A DNA stretch of 64,000 bases from Splendidivirga corallicola (GTDB taxonomy: Bacteria > Bacteroidota > Bacteroidia > Cytophagales > Cyclobacteriaceae): positions 310,001 through 374,000 of the forward strand of contig JAUJEA010000006.1 of the NCBI GenBank assembly GCA_030442035.1, in the 5' to 3' direction. Every line of letters starts with the position of its first letter. Position 1 is the first letter of the stretch. A model generated the notes under the pieces. That model saw only the letters and a program-made list of their open reading frames with translations, ran no database searches and had not been told where the DNA came from. Positions 54,072 to 62,767 of the stretch are shown piece by piece. The position numbers and the translations under genes are program-made.

Positions 54072-54806
54072 ATGATGCTCACTTGGCAAGAACAGTATAA
54101 GGTCAAATCTTATGAAACGGATTATAGTGGTTGTTTGAAACTAGGAGCACTTTTTAATTACTTTCAGGATGCTGCCTGGAATCATGCCACTCATTTAAAA
54201 GCCGGGCAAAAGGATCTTGAGAATATAGGACTTATCTGGGTTTTACATAAGATAAAGATCAATGTAACTGACTATCCAAAATGGCAGGATTGTATTGCTC
54301 TCGAGACATGGCCCAGTAATAAAGATCACCTTTATGCTTTCAGAGATTTTGTTATGCTTGATGGAAATCAAAATGCATTAGCAGCCGGAACTTCCTCTTG
54401 GTTATTGCTCAACACAGATAGTCGGCGACCACAGAAAATCGATACATTGAAAGATCCGATTCCTGTCATTAAGGACAAACAGGCATTGATTGATCCATTG
54501 AATAAACTCAATGGCCATGCTGCGTTAACGGGTATTATGGAAAGGCGAATTTCTTATAGTGATATTGATATCAATGAACATGTGAACAATGCAAAATATA
54601 TTGAGTGGATTGAAGATTGTATTTCTGAATATTTATTTGAAAAGCTTCGAATTAAGGAACTTCAAGTTAATTTTCTAGCGGAAGTGAAATTTGGACAAAC
54701 CCTTGCATTCCATATCAGCGAAATCAAAAAGAATGAATTATATATAGAAGCCTCAGATATTGATACACGTAAGAGAATTTTTCAATCAAAACTTGTGTTA
54801 GGTTGA
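54072..54806 (+). CDS. Acyl-ACP thioesterase (FatA/FatB-like)
   Basis: The 244-residue protein contains two hotdog domains. The first has YETDYSGCLKLGALFNYFQDAA and IGLIWVLHKIKINV. The second has SDIDINEHVNNAKYIEWIED, with the Asp/His/Asn set of acyl-ACP thioesterases (D-I-N-x-H-V-N-N). It would release fatty acids from acyl carrier protein. An ATG three bases further in is an equal start. It lies 55 bases before the nitrilase gene and is probably co-transcribed with it. Confidence 0.9.
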   Translation: MMLTWQEQYKVKSYETDYSGCLKLGALFNYFQDAAWNHATHLKAGQKDLENIGLIWVLHKIKINVTDYPKWQDCIALETWPSNKDHLYAFRDFVMLDGNQNALAAGTSSWLLLNTDSRRPQKIDTLKDPIPVIKDKQALIDPLNKLNGHAALTGIMERRISYSDIDINEHVNNAKYIEWIEDCISEYLFEKLRIKELQVNFLAEVKFGQTLAFHISEIKKNELYIEASDIDTRKRIFQSKLVLG

Positions 54807-54861
54807 TCTGGTATTTAGCCATGCCTGATTTGGAAAATAAACTAGAATAAGAAAAAGGTAT

Positions 54862-55809
54862 ATGAAGAACTTCAAAGTTGCAGTAGTCCAATCCTCTCCT
54901 ATATTGTTTAACCTCGGGGAAACCATCCTAAAAGTAGGTGATCTGGTTGGGGAAGCCTCAACACAAGGAGCAAAGCTTATTTTATTTCCGGAAGCATTTA
55001 TACCAGCCTATCCGAGAGGACTTACTTTCGGAACTATTGTCGGCAGCAGGTCAAAAGAAGGGCGAGAACTATGGTTGAAATATTGGGAAAATGCCATTGA
55101 AATACCCTCTTCCGAAATTGATGTCCTTGGAAATTATGCCAAAAAAGCCGGGGCTTACCTTGCTATTGGCGTGATTGAGAGAGAGGCAAAAGGCGGAACA
55201 CTTTATTGTACATTGCTGTACTTCGGGCCAAATGGGGATTTACTGGGAAAACATCGAAAACTTAAACCTACAGCTTCCGAGCGTATCATTTGGGGCGAGG
55301 GAGACGGATCAACCTTATCCACTTTTGACACGGAATTTGGTACCATAGGTGGATTGATTTGCTGGGAGAACTATATGCCATTAGCACGTATGGCCATGTA
55401 CCGGAAAGGTGTGGACATTTATTTGGCCCCTACAGCGGACCATAGGGACACCTGGCAAGCCACTATGCAACATATTGCACTTGAGGGGCGCTGCTTTGTT
55501 CTTGCCTGTAATCAGTTTGTCACAAAAGACCAATATCCAAAAGATCTTCCCGGATTGCACGAATTAGAAAATCAACCTGAGGTCATGACCAGGGGTGGAA
55601 GTGTGATCATCTCACCAATGGGAGAAGTTATGGCTGGTCCATTGTTTGGAAAGGAAGGGGTCCTATATGCCGACATAGATATGCATGAAATTGGGAAGAG
55701 TAAAATGGATTTTGATGTGATTGGTCATTATGCCAGGCACGATGTTTTTGATCTTACCATTCATGACCAACCCGAAACAGTTTCAGTCAACAAGCACAAA
55801 GAATGTTAG
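54862..55809 (+). CDS. Nitrilase-superfamily carbon-nitrogen hydrolase
   Basis: The 315-residue protein has the nitrilase catalytic triad: Glu44 (FPEAFIPAYPRG), Lys133 (HRKLKPT) and Cys167 (ICWENYMPLAR). The sequence around the cysteine (CWENYMPLAR) is that of true nitrilases (branch 1), so it likely turns a nitrile into an acid and ammonia. The substrate is unknown. It follows a thioesterase gene in the same direction; the pairing has no obvious pathway meaning. Confidence 0.92.
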   Translation: MKNFKVAVVQSSPILFNLGETILKVGDLVGEASTQGAKLILFPEAFIPAYPRGLTFGTIVGSRSKEGRELWLKYWENAIEIPSSEIDVLGNYAKKAGAYLAIGVIEREAKGGTLYCTLLYFGPNGDLLGKHRKLKPTASERIIWGEGDGSTLSTFDTEFGTIGGLICWENYMPLARMAMYRKGVDIYLAPTADHRDTWQATMQHIALEGRCFVLACNQFVTKDQYPKDLPGLHELENQPEVMTRGGSVIISPMGEVMAGPLFGKEGVLYADIDMHEIGKSKMDFDVIGHYARHDVFDLTIHDQPETVSVNKHKEC

Positions 55810-55812
55810 CGC

Positions 55813-56457
55813 TTAAGTATGATGATTGGAACCAGCATGTCCATTTAAATGCTGTATGTCATTAAAGTTATCCAGGGATAATAAAGAACCCGTATAGGTC
55901 AATTCGTACAGACAAAGATTAGCATGTGGGAAAATATCCATATGTCTTAAATGGAAATTCAATAAATGACAAAGCAAAATGCGAATAGCCCGACCATGCA
56001 TACAAACCAATATTTTTTCCTCATCAGGTTTGGATAGTATGTAATCGAATGCCGAACTGACCCTATCTTTTACCTCTACCGGGCTCTCTCCCCCACCAAT
56101 CGCCAAATCAACTTGCCCACTCCTCCATGACTCCGTAACACTCAGATAGTGATTGTGATCATGTCCTGAAAATGATTGTCCCTCTTTTTCTCCCCAACTT
56201 ATCTCATTCAAATCTGGAAGAATTTCATAGGGCAAGTTTTCTTCCTTTATAAATTTATGAACGGATTGAAAGGTCCTTTGCAAGGCAGAGATATACACTT
56301 TATCAAAGGCCATATTTCTATATGATTGATAAAAAGACTCCGCCTGTTTTCTACCCGTTTCATTGAGGGGAGCATCCACACCACTTCCCTGGACCATGCC
56401 ATTTTTATTGAAATCTGTCTGTCCGTGACGAATTAGATAAATTTTTTTGCTTCTCAA
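55813..56457 (-). CDS. Histidine phosphatase (phosphoglycerate-mutase-like) protein
   Basis: The protein has the RHG motif LIRHGQTDFNKNG, with the nucleophile histidine, the second arginine in SALQRTFQS, Glu in LNEISWGEKEG, and the later MHGRAIR histidine. Related enzymes dephosphorylate small metabolites such as sugar phosphates. No ATG is present near the usual N-terminus: I place the start at a TTG (56457) giving LRSKKIYLIRHGQ. A longer TTG start at 56490 adds a cysteine-rich N-terminus, CPGRNKNN. It is divergent from the hotdog gene 60 bases away. Confidence 0.85.
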   Translation of the reverse strand: MRSKKIYLIRHGQTDFNKNGMVQGSGVDAPLNETGRKQAESFYQSYRNMAFDKVYISALQRTFQSVHKFIKEENLPYEILPDLNEISWGEKEGQSFSGHDHNHYLSVTESWRSGQVDLAIGGGESPVEVKDRVSSAFDYILSKPDEEKILVCMHGRAIRILLCHLLNFHLRHMDIFPHANLCLYELTYTGSLLSLDNFNDIQHLNGHAGSNHHT

Positions 56458-56517
56458 TTTTAGATTATTTTTGTTGCGCCCAGGGCACAAAATAAAACAA
56501 TTTTATTCAAAGCTTGT

Positions 56518-56937
56518 ATGATAAATCCCAACGTTACTGTTGAACATCTCAATAAGATGAACAAAAATACCATGATGGAACACATAGGTATAGAATATAC
56601 AGAGGTTGGGTCGGATTTTATCAAAGCCAAAATGCCGGTAGATCACAGAACGCATCAACCACTGGGATTGTTACATGGAGGGGCATCGGTTACACTGGCA
56701 GAAACTTTAGGAAGTGTGGCCGCCACCTGTGTGATAGATTTGAGTAAACAATTTTGTGTTGGATTGGATATCAATGCAAACCATATTAAAAGTGTAAGAG
56801 AAGGATACGTCTTCGGAACAGCCCGACCCATTCATGTCGGTAAAAAAACACATGTTTGGGAAATAAGGATTGAGGATGGCAATGAACAATTGGTTTGCGT
56901 TAGCCGTATTACTATGGCTATATTAGATAAAAAGTAA
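56518..56937 (+). CDS. Hotdog-fold thioesterase, probable DHNA-CoA thioesterase
   Basis: The 139-residue protein is a PaaI/YdiI-type hotdog enzyme with LGLLHGGASVTLAETLGS, containing the catalytic Glu and HGG. YdiI/MenI enzymes hydrolyse 1,4-dihydroxy-2-naphthoyl-CoA in menaquinone synthesis. Assignment to that step is supported by position: menF starts three bases after its stop, and menD, menB and menE follow. Without that context, any small acyl-CoA could be the substrate. Confidence 0.85.
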   Translation: MINPNVTVEHLNKMNKNTMMEHIGIEYTEVGSDFIKAKMPVDHRTHQPLGLLHGGASVTLAETLGSVAATCVIDLSKQFCVGLDINANHIKSVREGYVFGTARPIHVGKKTHVWEIRIEDGNEQLVCVSRITMAILDKK

Positions 56938-56940
56938 GGT

Positions 56941-58176
56941 ATGGAGCATTTGCAAGAATGGAGAACTTTTCAGGAGAACCTTATTGGTGCATCCGAACGA
57001 TATATATTCAAAACACTTTTTAATTTCTCCGTTGAACATGATTGGGCCATTGCACTATGGCGCTTACCCCATCAAACTGAAAAACACCTTATCATAGATT
57101 CTTCCCAAACGACAAAAGTTGTTAAAGCAGATCTTGAAGAACTTCCGGAGGGCTTCATCATCGCTCCGTTTGATGGTTCAGGAGCAAACCAAACTATATT
57201 TATCAACAATGATCTGTATTTCAGCTCGAAAGAGAAAAAGTTAAGTATATCTCCTGCACTGAAGTGGGATGAATCTAAAATACAACTGGAAGGGCTTTTT
57301 GAAAAATTTTCAAATGGTATGGTCAAAAATAAAGGAACATCCTTTTATACGGCCTCATCGGATGAAACACAAAGCACCTCGAAAGATCAATATATCGAAA
57401 TGGTCAGGAAGGCGGTTGGGGAAATTGCCGAAAATAAGTTTGAAAAAGTGGTTCCCTCCAAGATCAAACTGGTTCCTCTTGACCAAAACTTTGAGATCAT
57501 TGAAATTTTTGAAAAACTTTGTGAGGCTTATCCTAATGCCTTTATTTCAATCGTGTCTCATCCGGAAATCGGCACCTGGGTGGGCGCCACACCCGAAAAA
57601 TTGATCAGTATTGATAAAAACAAAATGTTCCAGACTATTTCATTAGCGGGAACCCAAAAAATTGATAAGGACACTGATCTCCGTGAAGTTGCCTGGAAAC
57701 AAAAGGAAATTGAAGAACAGGCCATGGTCAGCCGGTATATTATTAATTGCTTTAAAAAAATAAGATTAAGAGAATTTACAGAGAAAGGTCCAAGAACGGC
57801 TCGGGCAGGAGCACTAGCTCACCTTCAAACAGAATTTAATGTTGACACCGAAGCCACCAATTTTACCCAGCTAGGTACTGTGATGCTTGATCTGCTACAC
57901 CCCACTTCAGCGGTATGCGGTATGCCGAAAGAGCCAGCTAATGCATTTTTACTCAAAAATGAGGTACATCAAAGGGCTTATTTCAGCGGATATTTAGGAC
58001 CGGTGAATGTGTTAGAGGAATCCAGGATCTTTGTGAACATAAGATGCATGCAACTGCTTTCCGATTCAGCTGTGCTTTATTCAGGTGCCGGAGTCACCGA
58101 AAATTCTGATCCGGAGCACGAGTGGGAAGAAACAGAAATCAAATGCGAGACTATTCTTAGAATACTCAAGGAATAG
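56941..58176 (+). CDS. menF: Isochorismate synthase
   Basis: The 411-residue protein belongs to the chorismate-binding family and converts chorismate to isochorismate, the first committed step to menaquinone. Core motifs are GATPEKLISI, SLAGTQ, GPRTARAGALAHLQTEF, HPTSAVCGMPKEPA and YSGAGVTENSDPEHEWEET, which include the metal-binding glutamates. An entC-type role for a siderophore is the alternative, but the men neighbours decide for menF. The hotdog gene upstream is coupled closely. Confidence 0.95.
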   Translation: MEHLQEWRTFQENLIGASERYIFKTLFNFSVEHDWAIALWRLPHQTEKHLIIDSSQTTKVVKADLEELPEGFIIAPFDGSGANQTIFINNDLYFSSKEKKLSISPALKWDESKIQLEGLFEKFSNGMVKNKGTSFYTASSDETQSTSKDQYIEMVRKAVGEIAENKFEKVVPSKIKLVPLDQNFEIIEIFEKLCEAYPNAFISIVSHPEIGTWVGATPEKLISIDKNKMFQTISLAGTQKIDKDTDLREVAWKQKEIEEQAMVSRYIINCFKKIRLREFTEKGPRTARAGALAHLQTEFNVDTEATNFTQLGTVMLDLLHPTSAVCGMPKEPANAFLLKNEVHQRAYFSGYLGPVNVLEESRIFVNIRCMQLLSDSAVLYSGAGVTENSDPEHEWEETEIKCETILRILKE

Positions 58177-58300
58177 ATTAGTTGATGTTTTTTTGTTTAG
58201 ATCCTGTTTATTACAATATAATCACGGTTTAATGTCCTTCTCTCTAAAACTCACGTTATAAGAATTGTTAATTTAATGCCATTTTTTAAGAAAATATTTT

Positions 58301-58418
58301 GAAAGCTTTCAGGTTCAGGTATCCGATTTCAGCCTAAAAGGTGTTTTTAGTGTATCAGAAGATTATCTGTCCTAGCCTGAAACCTGATGACTGAAAGCTT
58401 ATCTAAATTGCATTGATT
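58301..58418 (+). repeat. Dispersed intergenic repeat family B, copy 2
   Basis: GAAAGCTTTCAG (58301-58312) and the inverted CTGAAAGCTT (58391-58400) bracket the unit. The 44-base right part matches copy 1 at 38 of 44 positions. Confidence 0.7.
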
Positions 58419-58420
58419 TG

Positions 58421-58448
58421 ATTACTCATTGCTAATTACTCATTGTTA
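58421..58448 (+). repeat. Tandem 14-base repeat
   Basis: ATTACTCATTGCTA is followed directly by ATTACTCATTGTTA, differing at one base. Confidence 0.8.
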
Positions 58449-58494
58449 ATTGCCCTTATCTTTTCTATTTTAGCCGAATCTTTTAATTGCATTT

Positions 58495-60201
58495 ATGATC
58501 CTACAATCCATCATTAATATTGCAGAAATATGTTCTCAAAAAGGTATTTCTGAAGCTATTTTATCACCTGGATCAAGATGTGCTCCATTAACATTGGCTT
58601 TTGTAAGGCATCCAAAAATCAATACAAGAACCATTGGTGATGAACGATCGGCTGGTTTTATTGGCCTCGGATTAGCGCTGAAAAGCAAAACTCCAACAGT
58701 ATTGGTTTGTACATCCGGATCGGCAGCTTATAATTATGCACCGGCAGTAGCCGAGGCATACTTCCAGCAAATCCCAATGGTCATTTTCACAGCGGACAGG
58801 CCTCCTGAATGGATTGATCAGCTTGATGGCCAAACGATCAGACAGCAGCAAATTTACGGAAGACATGTAAAAAAGAGTTATGAGCTTCCTGTGGATCAGG
58901 AACATCCGGATGCACAGTGGCATGTAAATCGAATTGTTAATGAAGCCATCAATGAGAGCAAATCATTCCCTCCCGGGCCTGTACATATCAATGCACCATT
59001 TAGAGAACCGTTTTATCCTTCCACTGATGAGGCTTTCAAATTCGATCAGGATATTAGGATCTTCGAAGAGGAATCGTGCACGGCAAAACTTTCTGAATCA
59101 CAAATTGAGCTCTTCAGCAAAAAGCTAGGCAATAAGAGAATTCTTATTCTCGCCGGACAGGATACTTTAAATATCAAACTTTTAGAGCATCTAAATGAAT
59201 TTTCCCAAAAACACCATGTGCCGGTCATTGGAGATGTAATTTCCAATTGCCATAGCGCTGATAATATTATTCAGCATCAGGATGCATTCCTGGCGGTAAG
59301 GAGCAATGACTTCCGTAAAAACCTGAGCCCGGATATTCTTATAACATTTGGAAAATCAGTGATCTCAAAGCAGCTTAAAATATTTCTTCGGGAACTTGAT
59401 ATTGATGAGCATTGGCATTTACAGATTGCGGGCGAGGTTGCGGATACCTTCCAACAACTCACCAAGATTATCAGAGTAGCTCCGGAAGTTTTTTTTCAGG
59501 AAATTAAATCAAAGTCATCCGGCAATGAAGCAAGCCATACCTATCTGATGCATTGGAAGCAAAGCAATGAAACTGCAGGTAAAACGTTCTCAGAAACCTT
59601 CTTTAATCAGGAGTTTTCGGAGTTTGAAGCAGTAAAGGAATTGATGAGTACGCTTCCTTCAAATTCAGACCTGCATTTAGCCAATAGCATGCCAGTAAGA
59701 TATGCCAACTATGTTGGGCTTAAAGACAAAAGCATCGAAGTATATGCAAACAGGGGCACAAGTGGAATTGACGGGAGTAACAGTACGGCCTTGGGAACAG
59801 CACTAGGCACAAAGCGGATCACCACATTGATTACGGGCGACATGGCCTTTTTCTATGACCGTAATGCTTTTTGGAACAATTATATTCCTGCAAATCTGCG
59901 TATAGTTATTTTGAATAATCATGGGGGAGGAATTTTTGGGCTAATCAAGGGGCCAAGTCAACAACCAGAATTAGCAGAATATTTTGAAACTGAACAACCT
60001 TTGTTTGCTGAAAGCTTGTCCAAAGAATATGGCCTGGATTACTATCATTGTAAAACCAGGGGCGAGCTCATATCATATCTGCCGTCCTTTTTTAAAATGG
60101 GGACAAAAGCAAAAATTCTGGAAATAGAAACAGATAAAAATATCAATAAACGTATTTTTGCAACATTCAAATCCAACATTCAGAAAACATATGGAGTCTA
60201 A
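58495..60201 (+). CDS. menD: 2-succinyl-5-enolpyruvyl-6-hydroxy-3-cyclohexene-1-carboxylate synthase
   Basis: The 568-residue thiamine-diphosphate enzyme joins isochorismate and 2-oxoglutarate. Recognisable parts are the N-terminal [19 protein letters not shown] with its substrate arginine, [14 protein letters not shown] with the ThDP-activating Glu, [19 protein letters not shown], and the C-terminal ThDP/Mg region [19 protein letters not shown] to NNHGGGIFG. Length is normal. Its TAA lies inside the first codons of menB (11-base overlap), showing tight coupling. Confidence 0.97.
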   Translation: MILQSIINIAEICSQKGISEAILSPGSRCAPLTLAFVRHPKINTRTIGDERSAGFIGLGLALKSKTPTVLVCTSGSAAYNYAPAVAEAYFQQIPMVIFTADRPPEWIDQLDGQTIRQQQIYGRHVKKSYELPVDQEHPDAQWHVNRIVNEAINESKSFPPGPVHINAPFREPFYPSTDEAFKFDQDIRIFEEESCTAKLSESQIELFSKKLGNKRILILAGQDTLNIKLLEHLNEFSQKHHVPVIGDVISNCHSADNIIQHQDAFLAVRSNDFRKNLSPDILITFGKSVISKQLKIFLRELDIDEHWHLQIAGEVADTFQQLTKIIRVAPEVFFQEIKSKSSGNEASHTYLMHWKQSNETAGKTFSETFFNQEFSEFEAVKELMSTLPSNSDLHLANSMPVRYANYVGLKDKSIEVYANRGTSGIDGSNSTALGTALGTKRITTLITGDMAFFYDRNAFWNNYIPANLRIVILNNHGGGIFGLIKGPSQQPELAEYFETEQPLFAESLSKEYGLDYYHCKTRGELISYLPSFFKMGTKAKILEIETDKNINKRIFATFKSNIQKTYGV

Positions 60202-61015
60202 ATTTAGCTGGGAGACAATAAAGGAATATCAGGATATCAAGTTCGAGTTTTTCGAAGGTATCGCAAAAATCACAATTAACAGGCCAGAAGTATACAATGC
60301 GTTCCGACCTGAAACCAATATAGAAATGATCGATGCCATGGACATCTGCAGGGAAAGACAGGATGTCAGGGTGGTGATCATGACAGGAACAGGTGACAAG
60401 GCCTTTTGTTCGGGCGGCGATCAAAATGTAAAGGGCAAAGGAGGCTATGTGGGTGAAGATGGGGTACCTCGCTTGAATGTTCTAGACCTGCATAAAAGAA
60501 TCAGATCCATGCCTAAACCAGTCATCGCCATGGTCAATGGTTATGCTATTGGTGGTGGACATGTTTTGCACGTAGTGTGTGATCTGACCATTGCTTCGGA
60601 TAATGCCAGGTTCGGACAAACCGGACCTAAAGTGGGAAGTTTCGATGCCGGCTTTGGATCATCTTATTTGGCCCGGCATGTTGGCCAGAAAAAGGCAAGG
60701 GAGATCTGGTTCTTATGCCAGCAGTATACTGCTAAGGAAGCCGAAGAAATGGGTATGGTGAACAAGGTTGTGCCTTTGGAACAACTGGAAGAAACTACTG
60801 TTGAATGGTGCCGAATCATCATGATGAGAAGCCCTATGGCTGTTAGAATGATCAAGAGAGGCTTAAACGCGGAACTCGATGGGCAAGCGGGCATTATGGA
60901 AATGGCGGGAGATGCTACCCTTATGTTCTATTTGATGGAAGAGGCCCAAGAAGGGAAAAATGCTTTTCTTGAAAAAAGAGACCCTGATTTTAATAAGTAT
61001 CCAAAATTTCCTTAG
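60191..61015 (+). CDS. menB: 1,4-dihydroxy-2-naphthoyl-CoA synthase
   Basis: The 274-residue crotonase-fold enzyme closes the naphthoate ring of o-succinylbenzoyl-CoA. Visible features are [28 protein letters not shown], the oxyanion-hole region [20 protein letters not shown], and [20 protein letters not shown]. The glycine in [10 protein letters not shown], where other enzymes have aspartate, marks type I, bicarbonate-dependent MenB. I chose the ATG at 60191 ([14 protein letters not shown]), which overlaps the menD stop. Confidence 0.96.
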   Translation: MESKFSWETIKEYQDIKFEFFEGIAKITINRPEVYNAFRPETNIEMIDAMDICRERQDVRVVIMTGTGDKAFCSGGDQNVKGKGGYVGEDGVPRLNVLDLHKRIRSMPKPVIAMVNGYAIGGGHVLHVVCDLTIASDNARFGQTGPKVGSFDAGFGSSYLARHVGQKKAREIWFLCQQYTAKEAEEMGMVNKVVPLEQLEETTVEWCRIIMMRSPMAVRMIKRGLNAELDGQAGIMEMAGDATLMFYLMEEAQEGKNAFLEKRDPDFNKYPKFP

Positions 61016-61094
61016 AAGATCTTTAGAAGCTACTTCGATCCTGATTTATTGAGAGAGGCATCTTGAGCTATTGTTTAAAAACAAGCAGGCGCTT

Positions 61095-61165
61095 AAGGTA
61101 GGCGAGTAGCGGAATTGTGTGGAAAGGTTATTGGTATTGTGTTGAAGTGCTTGAGTGTTGAGGTT
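61095..61165 (-). repeat. Dispersed intergenic repeat family A, copy 3 (reverse orientation)
   Basis: The minus strand reads CTTCAACACAATACCAATAA, then CCTTTCCACACAATTCCGCT. This matches copy 1 with two single-base length differences in the second block, and an additional CTCAAGCA insertion-like segment before it. Confidence 0.75.
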
Positions 61166-61462
61166 TTGATTTGAAAAATTTCTTAACCTATCAGAAGAGG
61201 ACTTCTTTGAATAGCTGGTAAGTGCCTGGTATAGAAATAAACGATCTGCAGGTAAACTTTGTAAGCTCTTGCTGAAAAGCATTGATATAACCACCTAACC
61301 TGGACAAGCCGGAATATGAAAGATGTAAGATATAAGCAAAAAGACTTTTGCCCGAAGAATATGTAATATGCTAAACCATGATCAGTACAGATCGAATCCT
61401 GTTGAAAAAACGCAAAGCATTTGGATCTCAGCTTCCTGATGGTATGTGGAGACACAAACCAT

Positions 61463-61512
61463 GGTTTTAAAACATCAACACTTTAACACCTCAACACTCC
61501 AACACTTTTAAC
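61463..61512 (+). repeat. Repeat family A-like segment
   Basis: The segment contains CATCAACACTTTAACACCTC and ACACTCCAACACTTTTAACA, i.e. successive AACACTT/AACACCT words like those of repeat family A, but without the conserved AATACCAATAACC core. Confidence 0.4.
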
Positions 61513-61530
61513 ACTCATTGGGCAATGAGT
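61513..61530. promoter_or_regulatory. Inverted repeat upstream of menE
   Basis: ACTCATTG-GG-CAATGAGT has perfect 8-base arms around two bases, 45 bases before the menE start. It may be an operator or only a repeat element, since ACTCATTG also occurs in the tandem repeat before menD. Confidence 0.3.
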
Positions 61531-61574
61531 TTGAATTTTAATACTTTTGAAACTGTTGAACTACATATACAAAA

Positions 61575-62696
61575 GTGCGAGATTTTTCAGGTCCAGCATT
61601 CCTTAGGCTAAACAATAAGCGGATCACCTACGAAGAAATTGCCAATCATCAGGGTGATTTCAAAGTTAAAGATTCCTTTGAGCAAGCTACCTTAAATTTT
61701 GCCAGGGACTGGCTCAATGGTCAAAATACTTTTGTGATCCATACCTCCGGTTCCACAGGATCGCCAAAACCAATTCAAATAACAAGATCACAGATGATCG
61801 CTAGTGCACAAATGACCGCTAGTGCACTGAACCTAACCACAGGAAATACCTCCTTAATTTGCCTGAACACCGAATATATAGCAGGGATGATGATGCTGGT
61901 GCGAGGATTTGAAATGGGTCTTCAAATGATTGTTGTTTCGCCTTCCTCTAATCCCTTTGAACATCTGACTCATGATACTAAGATTGATTTTACCGCATTG
62001 GTGCCATTACAACTACAGACCGTCTTAAGTGGATCAGACAATGCTTCTAAACTAAATGAATTAAAAGCCATTATAGTCGGGGGCGCGCCAATAAATTACG
62101 GGTTACAAAAACAAATCACCAAGGTCAAAGCACCAATATACGCCACCTATGGTATGACTGAAACAGTATCACATATTGCTTTGAAACGATTAAATGGTCC
62201 CGAGGCATCCAACCGATATACGGCCTTTGAAGAAGTACAATTAAGTCAGGATCATAGGGGCTGTTTGACGATTCAGTCTGTTCTGACGAACAATGAGAAA
62301 GTAGTCACTAATGATCTGGTTGAACTGATGAATAGCCATGAATTTAAATGGCTTGGAAGGGCAGATCATGTCATCAATACCGGAGGGATCAAGGTTTCAT
62401 CAGATCTACTTGAAAGTAAAATTGAAGAAATCTTTTATGAACAAAAGTTGAATAGAAGATCTTTCATTTCAAAATTAGATGATGAGCGGTTGGGTCAAAA
62501 AATTATTCTTGTCATTGAAGGTGGCCGGTTAAGCGAAGCAGTAGAAAATGGCTTGAAAGACGCTCTCCGTGATAGGCTTCAAAAATATGAGTGCCCTAAA
62601 GCAATGTATTTTGTTCCCAAGTTCCATGAAACAAATACTGGTAAAGTGCTAAGAAGCGGTTATGATTTTGATCTTTTAGGAAAGCAGACCATCTAA
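61575..62696 (+). CDS. menE: o-Succinylbenzoate-CoA ligase
   Basis: The 373-residue acyl-adenylate-forming enzyme activates o-succinylbenzoate with ATP and CoA. The P-loop HTSGSTGSPKPIQITRSQM (55-73), LVPLQLQTVLSG, the adenine motif YGMTETVSHIAL, and the hinge/GRADHVINTGGIKVS segment are visible. It is on the short side of the family, as usual in Bacteroidota. The start is a GTG at 61575; no ATG fits. It is separated from menB by 559 bases and therefore needs its own promoter. Confidence 0.92.
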   Translation: MRDFSGPAFLRLNNKRITYEEIANHQGDFKVKDSFEQATLNFARDWLNGQNTFVIHTSGSTGSPKPIQITRSQMIASAQMTASALNLTTGNTSLICLNTEYIAGMMMLVRGFEMGLQMIVVSPSSNPFEHLTHDTKIDFTALVPLQLQTVLSGSDNASKLNELKAIIVGGAPINYGLQKQITKVKAPIYATYGMTETVSHIALKRLNGPEASNRYTAFEEVQLSQDHRGCLTIQSVLTNNEKVVTNDLVELMNSHEFKWLGRADHVINTGGIKVSSDLLESKIEEIFYEQKLNRRSFISKLDDERLGQKIILVIEGGRLSEAVENGLKDALRDRLQKYECPKAMYFVPKFHETNTGKVLRSGYDFDLLGKQTI

Positions 62697-62767
62697 AGCT
62701 TCACTCAAAAGGTTATGAGTAATTTTAGCCTGGTCAATAATATCAAATATAAAAGCTAATCTTAAAA

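Larger units (their letters stand above)
58177..58494. other. Intergenic stretch before menD with repeat B2
   Basis: These 318 bases hold repeat family B copy 2 (58301-58418) and a 14-base tandem repeat at 58421-58448. They interrupt an otherwise tight men cluster. The menD promoter should lie at the right end; no clear box is seen. Confidence 0.5.
61016..61574. other. Repeat-rich gap between menB and menE
   Basis: No plausible gene lies in these 559 bases, although menC commonly sits here in related clusters. The gap holds repeat A copy 3 (61095-61165, reverse), the A-like segment 61463-61512, and a perfect inverted repeat ACTCATTG-GG-CAATGAGT at 61513-61530. A 90-codon minus-strand frame at 61183-61455 is rich in rare aromatic runs and not accepted. 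Confidence 0.5.

Noticed and set aside
61183-61455. A 90-codon minus-strand frame in the menB-menE gap, checked as a menC remnant
   Set aside because: The translation shows no enolase-family motif, has long aromatic runs, and lies in repeat-rich DNA.
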